DNA of 64,000 nucleotides from Amphibalanus amphitrite (GCF_019059575.1 NW_024881870.1:1-64000), one strand, 5' to 3'. Positions 1 to 14,589 are shown, numbered from the stretch's first letter. The notes: generated by a model not told the origin, from the sequence alone. Made by a program: numbers and translations.

Positions 1-46
1 GAGAGGAGAAAGAGAGAGAGGGGAAAGAGAGAAGAGAGGAGAGAGG

Positions 47-116
<70 letters not shown>

Positions 117-160
117 TGAGAGAGAGAGGAGGAGAGAGAGGAGAGAGAGAGGAGACGTAA
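1..160. repeat. Interrupted (GA)n microsatellite
   Basis: Almost pure GA dinucleotide repeat with scattered GG and single-base interruptions, running off the left edge of the window. No coding potential. Confidence 0.97.
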
Positions 161-3100
161 GTCGGCAGTGAGCTGGCGTCGTCTGTTGATTCAGGCCCGT
201 TATTGGTCTCTGCCTGCCTGCGTCTGACAGTGCCGCGAAGCAGTGCCGCCGGACCCACCCCCTCCCACCCTCCCAGTCCCCTCCCTCGACCTTCCTCACT
301 CGTCCCGTGCGGCAGCCAGCCAGAGTCCGCCCATCCCTTCATAGCTGAGGACTATCCAGAGGACTGGGTTCTCCCCTAACGAGGTGATTGAGGCTTTATA
401 GCCTGAAATATCCTTTACTACATAAGTTTACTGAAGCACAGCATGACACTAAAAAGAAAAAAATGCTTCCTCTCTCAATGTGTCTTCTTGACCACCTATC
501 GAAAGTCTCGAGCACTGGAACAAATAGTATTTTTTGTGTTCTGTACCTGGAAGCTACACGATTGGCCATTACAGCTCTGGCCCTGGTCGAGGTTTATCTG
601 GCATCGCCAGACACCAGAGTGGGGGGGGGGCTGCAGTGGTGGGAAAACTTATCACCCCCGGCCAGCCGGCCGGCCGAGGGGACGGTCCACTGGACTGGAC
701 TGGTGGTCTGATCGGCCAGAGTTCTCAGAGAAGGCTAACGAGTTAGGTCCGATCGGGGCGGGATAAGGCGGCTTCGAGTCAGCCTGGCTCAGTTTTGGTC
801 AGTTGCAGCTCATACGATTGGGAGTTTTTTTTTTCGGAATGGGTAGACCTAGTCAGCGAGAGCCTTATCAGTTCATTAACCAGGGCTCAGTTGGGTCGGA
901 TGGTTGTTGTCAGATGAAATATTTTATCAGAGGTTTATCTTTTTACGCGTGCATTTTTCCAGCTTCACACTTAAACCTAAAAACCATAAAACGATGAAAC
1001 AGCCCCTCCTCTCCCTCGATGTCACTGTCGCGATTATCATAAACCTAGTGAAGGCAGCTGACGCGGATCAAACCCCAGGATTACGGGACCACTGTGTGAG
1101 AGACAGCCGTGGGGTCGAGTGGGTGTCAGGAGGGCATCCAAAGCCCTGTGTTTAGCACCGCCCTCGCCGCCAGCCGCACAGCGTAATCCGCTTTGTATCA
1201 TTCAAAACGGCGGTGACCTCGACACTGGCACGCCAGGCAACCACGAGGGGCGCGGCAAACAGCAGCGAACGGAGACAAACGCTTCCGACATCATCAGCTT
1301 TGGTGGCTATGAATGCAGTCAGGACACAGGACAGGGCCGTTGAAGATATTCATAGTAAACAAGTCATCTGATAGTAATAACACCTTGCAAGACAGGTTGC
1401 ACCTAAATCTGCACCTTGCAGAAGGTTATAATACTGGAATGGAGGATTTGAGGAATGTGAGCTCGTTCCGGGTTCAGGTGAATATTCTATTTTTTGATCG
1501 AACACTCTCTTGGTTTTTAATATCAGGTAATCTGTTTATAGAAATAAAAAATAGATAATTCCATTCTATCCACGCTCCTTCACCGTATCAGCGGACGGAG
1601 GAGTATTGTCATTTACCCTGCAGTGCAACCAGTGGTCGCTGTCGAGTTTGATGGTGGATGTCACAAGCCTCCCCATTGAGCGTGCTGGGACGTTAGCCGT
1701 TACACTGTAAAATGACGGCCACAGCACGGAAGCCCAGTGAACCCGATGACGGCAAAGCATCCCTCCCAGCTGCAGACCAGAAGCCATCGCCGCCTGACGC
1801 CGGCCGGCCGGCGAATCGGCCTTCATAAAACGGCCGACCGAGGCGCAAAGACAGTTCCGTGAAATTGGACCCACTTTTATTAGGTCGTAAATCATCGGAG
1901 GACGTTGTGATCAATGGCGGGTATTTCTCTGCAGGCCCGCTCTGTTGACGCCATGGGCAGCCAATACCGGCCGCCGCGAGGCGTGAGCTGAAATTGTCAC
2001 CGCGGCCGGCCGTGCCGGGATGGAGCAGAGCGGTCCCTCCAGCCACCGTACCCGCTGAACCCGCTGAACTCACACCTGAAGCTGAACTCGTTAGAGCTGA
2101 ACAGCTCGAGCAGAGCCGATTGGTCTGCTGCCACAGATAAATAATCGAATGAAGAAGGACTTCCGAACTGCGCTCAGTGATAGAATTACAAAGCGTAAGA
2201 CGGATAAATTGTAATGAGATTGAGTATTTTACAAGACGTAAGCCATGGGGACAGGACAAGTACGTGCAGCAAACTGAGTATACTTACTGCGACTCCAGAG
2301 GACAAATAATAACGATTTATGATTTGTTAGGAGCGATTTGTGGCTAAACAGGTATAAGTATAACCGAACGCTCATGATCCGCCTCGCACATTGTCGAGAG
2401 TGTTGTCAAATACGCTGATTCTAATTTCAAGATACCAGATCAGAATGTCTGACTTTGAAGTTCTCTATACTATAATCGGTCGCCCACCTATCACCCAACC
2501 GAAGTTAGCAGGAGTTCCACAAGAAGCCGCACCTCCCTCCCAATATAAATCGGGGTCGATCTCACTGATCCCCCAATTTTCTCCCTCATCGCAAAGGTGA
2601 TTACTTCTGCAAAATTTATGAAAGCGTTGTAAATGGCCGGTTGGCCGCCGACCTGGTGCCGCTCGGCCACGGCCTCAACACATCATATGCTCGGCCGGAT
2701 CGACTTTGGGATTGGCTTCTGGAGAACCTCCAGCAAGGCTGTGTAGTTATGAGTCGGGCCATGACGAATAAGCTGAAGGAATTATGAGCTTGGTGAATAA
2801 AAATAGGCTTGATTTCTCGTCAGTCAAATCAATAAATCATTGTTGAAACGCGAGGCATTATTTATTTCTAACGCTAATGAACTGATATTAAAGTCAGAAT
2901 TCCTTAACAATTTTGAGGGCACAATGCACATTGGTCAGGCATATAGCAACGAGGTGTTCGAAGCAAAGTCACCATTTTGACACATCATCATCTAAGAAAT
3001 GGGCTCAAAATCTGCATTGACACACTGATACTCGATTCTATAAATAGTGAGTCGTTCTGACGCATTTCACAAGACATTCTGCTAAAAATAGTGCACCACA

Positions 3101-4570
3101 CAGCGGCATCTCCGCTGTGAATTTCGCCCTCCCATTCCCCGAAGCTCCCATCACTGTTGTATCCCACGCTGCCTGCCATTTCTGACGCCGACGGGCGGCC
3201 TTTTTGCCGCGCCGCGGCGGCTGACAATAATCCGATGGGTGTTTGGCATGGCCGGTCCGGGTTTCGGGGCGGCGGCTGCGTGTCGGATGAGTCCCCAGCT
3301 GACAGTGCCGTGACACAGACCGGCCTCTCCATTAGTCTAACAGGCATCGACCGGCCGGCCGGCCGGCGGCGGGGGCTCTCCGGCACGGCCGCCGCGACGG
3401 GGCGGGAGCGGTCCCGGATCCGGCTCCGGCTCCGACTCCGGCCCCGGGAGCAGCTCCGGCTCCGGGAGTGATGCTCGATTTCAGAGTATGTGTCGTATAT
3501 TCGATGTTGATGAGACTGACACATCGTTACAGGGTCAGTGAATTAGTCAACTGTCACCGGGTGGTTATCGCTATTGGGACAACGGGATGGCAACAGGTAG
3601 GTACCGTAGTAGGGAGTGGAGAGCTACTTCACAGAAACGACAAAGGGAATGTATTGTTCACTGTATCAGTGCTAAGTGCAAAAATAAAATCGCTTCAGCT
3701 TGTACGGGGAGCAACATATACTTATTTTTACGGAAAACGTGGTATTTTCATAAATAATGATGACAATATGACGATAAATAATGATGACAGACAGAAGTTT
3801 GTCTAGACATGGCTGCTTAACAAAAAACAAATAAATAAATAAAAGATACATAAATAAAGGAAGGAAGAAAGAAGGCAAACGGATAAGAACGAATGATGCC
3901 GACGTGCGCCAAATAATGGAGGCCGTAACAGATGCCGGTGACATATACGATAAGTAATGATAATGGGTCAAAGATGACATGACAGAAATTATTGACGATG
4001 GTAGGAAGAGTTTTGTTTAGATGGTCATATGTTAATAAAAACTTGGAACAAGACAAATAGGACGATGTTACATTATCCAATAGGGTTGAGGGATGTGTTC
4101 CAAAGCAGTTAGCAGTTAGCACATCTTGTTCTCTGACGACAGTGCCTGTTCAGTGCTCAGTCCACATACCTCCTCTACATTACCAGCTGACGGCACGGAC
4201 CACTAGCGCCCACCGTGCCCCCCCCCCCCCGCGCGCGCCATCACCTGTCCCCTGAGGTAGCTGGGCCCGCCGGCTGCTTTCATCTGGCGCGGCCAGTGAC
4301 CGCCGCCGGCCGGCCGCCGCCGCACTGCCGAGCAATGCTCACATTTCGGCCAGGAATTCAATCACCGGACGTCGCTCGGATATTGAATAAACCAATATGG
4401 CGGATGAGATGTTTTCCCCCAGGGATCGTGGTGTATTGATCTTTGCCGGATTTGCCAGTGCGACTGGCACGGATTCGGTGCGCCGGTTCGGTGGAGAGAA
4501 ACTCGATCCTCGGTTCAGACAGAGTCATACGCGGCGCGGCGGCTCCGCAGCAGAGGGATATGAAATAGAT
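161..4570. other. Non-coding stretch, no gene recognised
   Basis: I see no gene here. Open frames are short, overlap on both strands and resemble no family. GC-rich patches with CCGGCCGG strings (about 655-675, 1795-1840, 3345-3470, 4205-4325) alternate with AT-rich DNA. A minus-strand frame at 2988-3524 reads as Arg/Ser-rich only because it crosses the CCGGCT-type repeat at 3411-3469. A real exon could hide here, but nothing in the sequence identifies one. Confidence 0.6.
3411..3469. repeat. Imperfect CCGGCT-type hexanucleotide repeat
   Basis: Degenerate tandem repeat of GGCTCC/CCGGCT hexamers inside a GC-rich block. On the minus strand it produces runs of Ser-Arg codons, which explains the apparent RS-rich frame. 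Confidence 0.75.
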
Positions 4571-4870
4571 GAAGGATAGAGGAGAGGAAAGGAGAAGGGA
4601 AGGAGAGGAGCGAGAGGGAGAGGGATGTGAGGAGATGAAAGGACAGGAGAGGAAAGGAGAGAAGAGGAGATGAAGAGGAAATAAGAAGAAAAGAGAGGAA
4701 AGGAGAAGAAGGGACAGGAGAGGAAGGAGGAAAGAAGAGAGGAGACTGGAGAAGACGACAGAATGGGAGTGATAACAAGAGAAGATGAGAGGAGAAGAAA
4801 GGAGAGGGGAGGAAAGGAGAGGAGGCAAAAGGAGAGAAGAGGAGAGGGGAGGAGAGGGGAGGAAAGAAGG
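4571..4870. repeat. Polypurine (GA-rich) tract
   Basis: About 300 bp almost entirely of A and G on the plus strand (GGAGAGGAAAGGAGA-type motifs). It gives spurious Ser/Leu-rich open frames on the minus strand. A tract of this kind can adopt triplex (H-DNA) structure. Confidence 0.93.
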
Positions 4871-5980
4871 CTCGAGCAGCTGCTCACCGCGCCGCGCCAA
4901 GCCGGTCCGCTTCAGACCTGTCTGGGTATGCTGTACTGCACAGCACCCGAGTGCTGCGGCACAGCCTAACCAGTCCAACGCCTCACGGCACGGAGTGCAG
5001 TGAAACGCTCGATCTGCCAGCATGAGGCAATTCGACCAATCTTCAGTTTTCTTCAAGTCAGTGAAAGTAATGAAAACGTATGCTTGCATCGGCGCATTTT
5101 TATATATTTTTGCATTAGCATTTCGATATTATTTGATGCATACCTACTTTTATGATATGCTAATACACTGCATGATATCACTATCATCGTTGAGCGATGG
5201 AACTGGATAGTGGAGCTGAAGTAACAAATCAAAGATAAATCAGCCTACAAATAGATGATACTTTCACCATCCGCATGTAAGAATGCCTTTACAAAGTAGC
5301 ATTTACGTCGCCACAACAAACAAAACTATGAAAACAGCAGAATATCTCAAAGTTATGTGAAACGTCCCTCCATCAGCGAGCTCGACGACACACACTATTC
5401 GGCGTCCCGCTGTATTATCAGTCCTGTTGTGACTCGATCCCTCCATCATCCGGTCTTTGGCCTGCCTGCGGCTCCCTTCTGCGGCCGATTGATCTGTCGC
5501 CCTCGTCCAGGCCAGCCGGGAGGTGCCGTCCCTTTGTTGTCGCGCTCTTCGGGCCAGATATTGAAATTTCGGAACGCGAAGGAGGGTAATTCGCGCCCCA
5601 GCCCGCATACAATAAGACCGATGGAAAATCAATGGAGGCCAGATAAGCTCCAGCCAAATGGCCGAGTAATATGTTCCCTGCTTTGTTCACCGTCTGGCAA
5701 AATATGACTCAGCAATTCAGCCATAGTAATAACATCAAGAATCGATTTATTCCATGATACATTTCAGTCGCATGTTCATAAGCGACGTTTGAACGAGTGT
5801 GCCATGCAGTGGTGACAGGAAACAATATATGAATGTCCTAAGTAAAAAAGAGAGAAATAACACCATAAATTAGTTCTGTCTTTAAGCATGAACGCCGTAA
5901 AAGTTCAGCTTTAGTATAATTTTAAGTAAAAATGATTTTAAAAAAAATACTCATAACAAGTATACTGTCAGCATATACCC
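4871..5980. other. Non-coding stretch, no gene recognised
   Basis: No recognisable gene, RNA or mobile element. Open frames on opposite strands at 5303-5707 overlap each other and are not supported. Confidence 0.55.
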
Positions 5981-6117
<137 letters not shown>

Positions 6118-9100
6118 TTGACACTTGAGGAGCACACCGTACACACTACAGGGAGCAGATGGTAACAATCTCCGAGGCTCGCGTGGCCGCCAGCTGGACG
6201 ACCGAGCGATACGCTCAGAAGCTGGTGGCCGAACTGGCGGCCTCAGCAACGGCTCCGTCCCGGCATCCAGCTGCGAGAGGAGCAGAAAAACACCGCCGTA
6301 ATCACGGCATAATGGTGCCGCCAGTCGCCCAAAATACAATACAGATTGGATTCACCGGAATTAGGAGGCTCGGCAATTTCTCCAGAGGCTAAGAAGATTT
6401 ATCCGTGCGACGTAAGGGCGGCTTGCGCTCAGCGTAAACAGGGCCGTAACTAAGGTGTTCCAAGCCAGTATTGAGGATGGGGAATCCCGGGGGCTATGCG
6501 CGCTCTTGTCTCGAGTCTGTGGAAGATTACGCTGGATTTGGCTCCCGAAAATCACCACTTTTGCCTAGCTTCGTTCGTTGTGTTAAAAACTTAAAGTAAG
6601 AGAAGAGGGCTGCAGCACGCACGCTATGATGATCTATATCATGTAACTTTACCTACATAGACCAGAATAAACTCGTCATCTTACCAGACAAATAAGCACC
6701 GGCAGTGGCCCCGCCACTGACACAGAAATCGCGTTGCTGAGCTGACGTCGCCCACTGCGCAAAGCCAATCCCATAGCGGTTCTGCAAATGTCGAACTTAG
6801 CCGCAGGGACGGCGAACTAATCGTCGGCCACACTTGCATGGCTTGGCCTAATTATCTCCGTGGTGTGGGCGCCGACGGAGGCACTGGCGCGTGCTGACGC
6901 TAATTACGGACCGTAATTACATCCCGGTGGAGTCGTACTGTCGGCTTTCATCGCGTCGCGTCAGGTGACAGCCCGCGCCACCGCTGGCGGTGACAGATTT
7001 CATAACGAATGTCATGGCAGTTGGGATGAACAGACTCCCCTCAGACGTTCATGTCAAGAGCTTTGTATGTACTACACGACCATTGACCAACTACACGACC
7101 ATCCATTTTACGTGAAGCAGGTCCCATCCACTTTAATTTCCGAAGTCCAATTGTTGGCCTAGCACCTGTTTTCTTTTTTCAGGATAGAGATAAGCCTCCA
7201 TGATGTAGGGTGTTGTGCGAAATTAAAACAAGAATGCACTGCCAAGTGCCAGGCGCACCTATTCAGCGTACAGAGTACAGAGTATGTGCGACGTGCGTGG
7301 TTGCGTCAGCGATGGTCCTATCGCATGGCGGCCCCCATTACTCGTCGGAGCGACCTTTGACTGCTGCCCGGGGGGGGGGAAGAGGAGGGGGTCGTATCCG
7401 GTCATCCTGCCAACGAGCGCCCAAATGGCCCCACAAATGATGGGTAATGGTAGACGATGGTCGTCGCCGTGTGCGCCGGCCCACTCAGCTTACCCATTTG
7501 TAGACGCTATTACTTCCTGGTCGGCGCTGACGCGGGGTACTCGATTTTTAAATAATAAGCGTGGTCCAAGGCACCGTTCCTCATATATGACATTTCACTA
7601 GCCAGCTTTATTGGTACTCTGCACATAGTTTCTGATTCGCTAAAAGTCTTCCCGTACAAATTTGAATCATTAATTTCTGAATCATTCAACCTACTACAAG
7701 GATAAGTAACTATAAATAGTAGAAATGATTTGCAGCAAGGAGAGAGGGGAGAGAGTGAAAAGGGAGTGAGAGGGACAGGAAGGAAGGAGTGGGTAGATCA
7801 CAAAGAACAACGACCTTCAGATCACAAAGAGCAGGAATCGATAAAGTTAATTCACTAGAGAGGCGAGCTCTGCACGCAACAGGCCATACTGCTGATGAAA
7901 CAGCGCCGCCCGGACGCTACCCTTCCTCCTATCGTGATCGTGAGCCATTACCGGGAGGGATACTCTGGGACACAAGCAGTCTGTCAGGGAGTTTGACCCA
8001 TCGTGAATTCGGACCGACGAACGACACACTGGCACGGCAGAGTTGAATCGGACAGGAGATCACTACGGAGACAGACCTCGTTTTTGCGTTTTGAGAATGG
8101 CAGCCATTATGGTCGTTGCGTGATAGATGATCTGTTCAAATGATATTTCAATGATGCAAAACATGTACTCATATTGCAATAACATCCAAACAAATTATTG
8201 CTTGTAAGTTGTAGTGGTGTTAAAATGTTTTCGATCACGCTGAATGCACGATGCATACGAGTAACTACCTGATACGATATATGTGCATTCATATTGTCGC
8301 CTTAAAACGTTTCTTACCTACAGCCATCACAGCAGAGACTGTTCTACGAATAGCTTTAACGGCTTTTCGCTTATCACCACACATTTCAAAATGCCAAAAT
8401 GGCATCGTTCTACTGTACTTTGACGTTATTCGCTGCACAAACAGGCCAACACTAAACACGTGCATTTATCATCTATACGAGGCGTGCAACTGTCAGGAAG
8501 TGTCACAACATCGGCGCCGACAGCGATGTTTTGCCAGTTTGAAGAGTTTACGCCGCGTTTCATACCGTCAGATGTTGTTGGCTGTTGGCTTCTCTCGCAA
8601 AAGATTCACTTTCAGAAGTGTCAAGAAGTTGTATAGCAAAAAGAGAACGCATCAAATGCGTTCAATCTTCAGGAAAGAGTGAGTCATCGTTCTTGAGAAG
8701 GCTTATAATTATAAGACTTCTTTCGTTCGTGCTTTGTAATCTGGTGGGATGGGGGATCTAGCAGCCTCAATTTGAGGCCCGCCTTTTTTTAAACGAAGAA
8801 TGCGGAACAAAGCGCAACCTACCTTGTTTTCACGAAGATGCAGTTTAAGCTACTTGTTATCTAAGTCAAGTTAGCACCTGAAATCAAGTATCCTATCTGC
8901 AATGGGAAAATGCACGTAACATTCCAAATGACTGGAGTGAACATAACAAATCAAATATACAAAGAAATAATTGGGGAAGTTAAGAATAACACAAGGTGAC
9001 AATGTCATAGACAATGTCATATGACAGTGTCATAGACATATACGTTACGACCACATCATTCACTTTTTCAAGGGAGCTAACGAAGAATACGAAGCGTTGG

Positions 9101-11009
9101 TTGGCTATGTCATTTTTCCTTTTTTAATTATTAGTCTAATTTCAGTGACTATACATAAGAAAATAACATAAATAAATTACCATACACGAGCAGTGTCGCT
9201 TGCCGTCTTATCCGTAAACTGTGCGACCTGACAGCACGTGCAGCCTGCCAGCGCACCACGTGTAGCCTGCGAGAGCTGCACGCTATCAGGCCGGTCTGTA
9301 ATTTGGCTGGCCACGATGAGGAACGGCCAAAGTCTGACAATTTGTCGTCGAACACTGCCACGACCAGCTGTGCCCCGAAGGGGTGTGTTACCCGATAGTT
9401 CCGCAATCTTCCAGTGTTCTGATATTGGCCCGGAACCGGGTTCATAGACAGGAATCAATAGACTGCATGTAAGCACACATGTAAGTCTGGTAAATGTTCA
9501 TCAGCGGTAAATGTTATCAATAAATGTTCATCAACGTTTATTTGCGGAGGCCATGTTCTCGTCGCGAATACAATTGTATTCTGCCGACACTTATCGATAA
9601 GGATTGTTAAGCCAGCTAAGTTTGGCCCATTCGATTTGTCTCATCCGGTCCATTACAACACACAATGCAGTTACTATGTATGACAGCTCCTCTAGGGGGA
9701 CCTGATGACCTGTCATCCTCCAAAGGCCAATGTATGCAGATTATCAGTGCTCCTGGAATTCGTTTGCATGATGGATGGTCCAGGTCGCGGTCTGTGACAC
9801 TCATGTCGAGGCTCTGTCCACAGAACAAGCTAGCGTGCAATGAACGACTGATGGCATTGCATTAGTGAGACGGGCACCCAGCGTTTCTACTGAAGTTTCC
9901 CAACGACTAATGCATGTCATCAGCAATGTCAACATGATCTAGAACATCAGCCACGGTGTTCCTAGGATATATCAGCATATTGCCATCGATATTGGAACGA
10001 CTGTAACCCAAGCCACGTGTGTTGTTATCGCTGTAACAATTGCAATAGCACTTCAAGTCTGAATCTTACTTTTAATCGTAAGCGAACGCATGCAGTCTTA
10101 TCAACGCTTCCTTCAATTTCAGACATTTCTCACAAATTACTTACAACACGTAAAATATATTCAGCAGTGCTCCGCCCTCCAGTTATTGAGGACATTAGCA
10201 TGCAGATCTCAACAAATAATTGGATGACGGAAGTGAGGATTTGAATTTTAAACACGCAATTAGCGTGTTATCTGTGCTGCAAACAACTAGATTTAGCAGC
10301 GGAATGCGATTTTGGAAGAGAATTCACAAACAAATGCATGGGAAGCCATATTGCTGCAAAGCATCAGAGCTAGTCATAGTTTCAACAAAGAAGTGTTGCT
10401 AAGATTTTTTTCGGACATCTCACACCCGTGTTGATGTCGGGTCGGTTGGAACGACATTTATATCTTTAAGCTAGAGCAACAAATTTGTTTACAACTTGGC
10501 TTGCACCATCAGCACGACTCACGACCTCCTAAATATAGAAAGTGGTAAATACCGCTGCATATATGCTCCGGACTCCGACTCAAGCACCGCAATGTTTGCA
10601 GTGTGGTTACCATGACAACAGCGGCGACCCATCCCGTTCGTGTGAGTTGGCGTCACCGGTCGTCAGGTCTCGGAGTTACACTCATTACTGGGGCGACACC
10701 GGAGACCGGGAGGGTCTGAGCCCGTACCCGGGGATCGTGTCACGTACCGCTCCCAGCGCGGCCATTACTGAGGTCATTACACGACCTCAGACACCGACAC
10801 CGGGCCGCCGGGGGTGTCCACCAACACACCAGACATTAGGGTTGGCAAAATTGAAAATACAGTCTTTCACGTAATTGCATGCGCAAAGAAAGATAAGAAT
10901 GCCCCATGCAGCTGGAACTCGACATGTCTGCCATGATATCAAGCCGCAATCTATTCATGAGGTAATGCATCGTATAGGACTTGATATTTCCCTTAATCAA
11001 CTCCCCAAA
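6118..11009. other. Non-coding stretch, no gene recognised
   Basis: Mixed-composition intergenic DNA. The longest frame (8251-8682, plus strand, 143 codons) has no recognisable motif, no clear initiator context and no similarity I can name. A short duplicated motif with variants of GTCATAGACA occurs at 9000-9045. Nothing here supports a gene. Confidence 0.5.
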
Positions 11010-11148
11010 ACGTCTGCCCTCGTCTCCCAGCCGTCTCCCTGCCGTCTTCCCGCCGTCTCGCAGACTCCTAGCCGTCTCCCGCCATATTAAACCCGTCTCC
11101 CCGCCGTCTCTCCGCCGTCTCCCGCCGCACTCTCCGCTCGTGTCCCGT
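11010..11148. repeat. CCGTCTCCC minisatellite
   Basis: Degenerate tandem array of a 9-12-bp unit built on CCGTCTCCC/CCGTCTCC, with about ten recognisable copies. Confidence 0.8.
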
Positions 11149-11150
11149 AA

Positions 11151-12989
11151 TTAAGCCGTCGTACACGACAAGACGCACCAGCTGCCGCCGGCGGCGGCTC
11201 GCAGGGAGCGGTTTATCCGCGCGGCTCGAGCGCGCCGGCTAATGCATACTTATCCCCCGTGGGAGAGGGCACGTGTGGCCACCGTCTGAACGCTGCCGCC
11301 CACCGAAACCGGACGACTGATGAATGTGGGTAATGCGTCACCGGGCCGGGTATTGCGGCGGCCGGGGAAATTCTCGACGCTCCGGTACAGCGTCTTGGAT
11401 CGGGTGGTAGGTTAGGCAGGGAGGTAGCTGGGTGGGAGGGGAGGCTCGAAGTGAGTGGGATGGAGGGGAGATTGAAGGGAAAAGGGGACTATGTAGATTC
11501 GGGAGAAGAGTATCGAACATGTAATTACACTAGAGAACAAGAAGTCGCCCAAGCGGGTGTAGTTAAATCAAGCATGGAGGGCGATAAATTATGCGAAGGA
11601 ACAAGTATTGAATACTGAACAATAGGACGAATTACCGTGCAACGAACTGTGGGACACAAGCCTAATGAGCATATAAAACCGGGATCGATCCATTCCTTAG
11701 CCAACGTCCATTCATAACAACATAATAGCGCAGCTCAGAAACGGTTGAAATAAAACAACAGAAAGGACGATCAACAACTCGATGCTGCCATTCCGCCGAG
11801 GCCACCCTTTGTCTTCGTCGGAGCATCCGCCACTGATGCGGTCGTTGCACGCACAGGCTGCCGTAAGTGGCGCAGCGGAGCGATCAGCGGCGCGGCGGCG
11901 GCGATCGGCGGCGCGGCGGGGGCGGGGGCGGGGGCGGCGCGTATCGCAATATCGGCGGCCGCCGCGATGTGTCACTCATACCTCCCTGCGGCGCCGGCTG
12001 GTGGCGACAGGCCGCCGGCGCCGCCCAGAGCCCCTCCCAGATTGGTCGCCTGCGCCGGCGGCGACGGCGGCCCATCGAAAATCCATGCAGCGGCGTGCGT
12101 CGGCCCGCCACGCCACCGGATGCGGCAAATAGATCGCAGACGCAGCTGCGCTCGTGGTATATCGTTACTGTCCGTCTAATGCTCCTGAGACGGCGCCGGC
12201 GATCGTCCGTCTCCGGCGTCACGCGGGGAGCGCTCCCGATGGACCCTGGTCGCTCTCCGGCGGGTCACGGCCGTCCGCGGATCCCGACCCACTCCGCTCG
12301 GCTAGTGATGATCCTCCAGCCGCCGAGTCGCCGCAGCTCCCGGTCAGATGATGGAGCGCACCGATGCTGCGGTCGCTCGGCATCGATAGTAGACGGTAAT
12401 CTGAAATTGGAGCGGCGCCCGGTCGTCACTCGGGGCCAGTTTGGGTGTTTGTCCGACTATTGGCGCTCGGTGATTGAAGGTCGGCCGGCGGGCGCATCGG
12501 CCGTCGGCAATTTCCCGGTCCGGTTAGCCGGCGCCGTCGGGGCCCCAATGATAGCAGTCGTTTGACAGATGAGTCCGCGGGGAGCGACACGACCGACATT
12601 TGTTACCGGCGCCGACTTAACGACAGGTTCGGCGCCGGCGTCGATACGCGCTCGGCGGCGCCGGTCAATTTTCCCCGGTCACAGAGCGGTCACTGGAGAC
12701 GCATCGGTCGGACCGTGACTCGTGTTACGGCGCGCCACATCAGGCTGTGTCGCTGCCCTCATCAGTGACCCCCGTGGGCGGCGCACGAGCCCAGCTAGTG
12801 TGGCAATGAACCGCCATGAAAGGGAACGTGGCTAATTGAGGTCGCGACCGCCAAACGAGGTCTGAGAGTGCGGAGCCGTGCCATGCTTCAGCCTTGATTA
12901 ATTAGATGAAAGCCTCGCCGGGAGCCATGGCACGTTGACAAATGACTTCCTTTAACAGGACTTTGGTGTCGCGGCCGGCGACCGGAAGA
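11151..12989. other. GC-rich, CpG-rich block without a recognised gene
   Basis: From about 11860 to 12730 the sequence is very rich in CpG and CGG/CGGCG strings, unlike its AT-richer flanks. Open frames exist on both strands (up to 232 codons), which GC-rich DNA produces by chance. It could be a promoter-associated island or a first exon of a gene outside my recognition, but no conserved protein segment is visible. The left part (11151-11860) shows nothing notable. Confidence 0.5.
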
Positions 12990-13190
12990 CTTCGAAAGGG
13001 AGTGTCTAAAAAGCAGACGAGATTAGCAGACGAGCCCATGCTCAGTAACTACTGGACCGATTTTGATAATTCTTTCACCATTCAATAGCAGGGAACTTAT
13101 ATAGGTGCCGTTTTTCGTTTTTTGGCGATTGGTTCACTCTGACTGAACCAATCGGACCAAAATGGTCCAGAACCATACACCCCCTTAAAA

Positions 13191-14400
13191 GCAGACGAGC
13201 CCATGCTCCGAAACTACCGAACCGATTTCGATGAAACCTTCACCATTAGACGCGCCGTGGTCTGAAACGGTGCCGTTTTAGATAATTTTTTGGTTGGTCC
13301 ACCCTAAGTGGTCCAAATCGGTCCAAAACCGCTAAAATCTGTTGCAGACGAGCCCATGCTCCGAAACTACTGGACCAATTTCGATTAAACCTTCACCATT
13401 AGACGCGCCGTGGTCTGAAACGGTGCCGTTTTTGATAACTTTTTGATTGGTCCACCCTAAGTGGTCCAAATCGGTCCAAAACCGCTAAAATCTGTTGCAG
13501 ACGAGCCCATGCTCCGAAACTACTGAACCGATTTCGATGAAACCTTCACCATTAGACGCGCCGTGGTCTGAAACGGTGCCGTTTTTGATAATTTTTTGAG
13601 TGGTTCACCCTAAGTGGTCCAAATCGGTCTAAAACCGCTAAAATCTGTTGCAGACGAGCCCATGCTCCGAAACTACTGAACCGATTTCGATGAAACCTTC
13701 ACCATTAGACGCGCCGTGGTCTGAAACGGTGCCGTTTTTGATAATTTTTTGGTTGGTCCACCCTAAGTGGTCCAAATCGGTCCAAAACCCCTAAAATCTG
13801 TTGCAGACGAGCCCATGCTCCGAAACTACTGGACCGATTTCGATGAAACCTTCACCATTAGACGCACCGTAGTCTGAAACGGTGCCGTTTTTGATAATTT
13901 TTTGATTGGTCCACCCTAAATGGTCCAAATCAGTCCAAAACCCCTAAAATCTGTTGCAGACGAGCCCATGCTCCGAAACTACTGGACCGATTTCGATGAA
14001 ACCTTCACCATTAGACGCGCCGTGGTCTGAAACGGTGCCGTTTTTGATAACTTTTTGATTGGTCCACCCTAAGTGGTCCAAATCGGTCCCAAACCGCTAA
14101 AATCTGTTGCAGACGAGCCCATGCTCGGAAACTACTGGACCGATTTCGATGAAACCTTCACCATTAGACGCGCCGTGGTCTGAAACGGTGCCGTTTTTGA
14201 TAATTTTTTATTGGTCCACCCTAAGTGGTCCAAATCGGTCCAAAACCGCTAAAATCTGTTGCAGACGAGCCCATGCTCCGAAACTACTGAACTGATTTCG
14301 ATGAAACCTTCACCATTAGACGCGCCGTGGTCTGAAACGATGCCGTTTTTGATAATTTTTTGGTTGGTCCACCCTAAGTGGTCCAAATCAGTCCAAAATG
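13191..14400 (+). repeat. Forward array of ~153-bp satellite unit (about 8 copies)
   Basis: Units begin near 13191, 13343, 13497, 13650, 13803, 13956, 14110 and 14261, each starting GCAGACGAGCCCATGCTC. They differ by only a few substitutions and single-base indels. Short open frames in the array are shadows of the repeat. Confidence 0.95.
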
Positions 14401-14589
14401 CGTAAAACCCGTTTGTACTTTGTCAGAGTCCAGATAGATTTCTGCAGCACAGAGGTGCCCCAAACCCATTGTCATGCATTTTGCTTTCCAAACTAGAGCA
14501 AAAATGCATGCTAATCGGGCCTGGGGCACCTCCGCGCTGCGGAAACCAGCTCATCGGTTGACTTCGTGAAAACGTATTTTTGGGCTGTA

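Noticed and set aside
2988-3524. SR-rich protein (RS domain) on the minus strand
   Set aside because: The Ser-Arg run comes from a hexanucleotide repeat; there is no RNA-recognition motif or other support.
4358-5089. 243-codon minus-strand Ser/Leu-rich protein
   Set aside because: It is generated by translation of a polypurine/polypyrimidine tract.
11867-12565. 232-codon frame in the CpG-rich block
   Set aside because: It is Arg/Gly/Pro-rich with no motif, frames are open on both strands, and GC-rich DNA gives such frames by chance.
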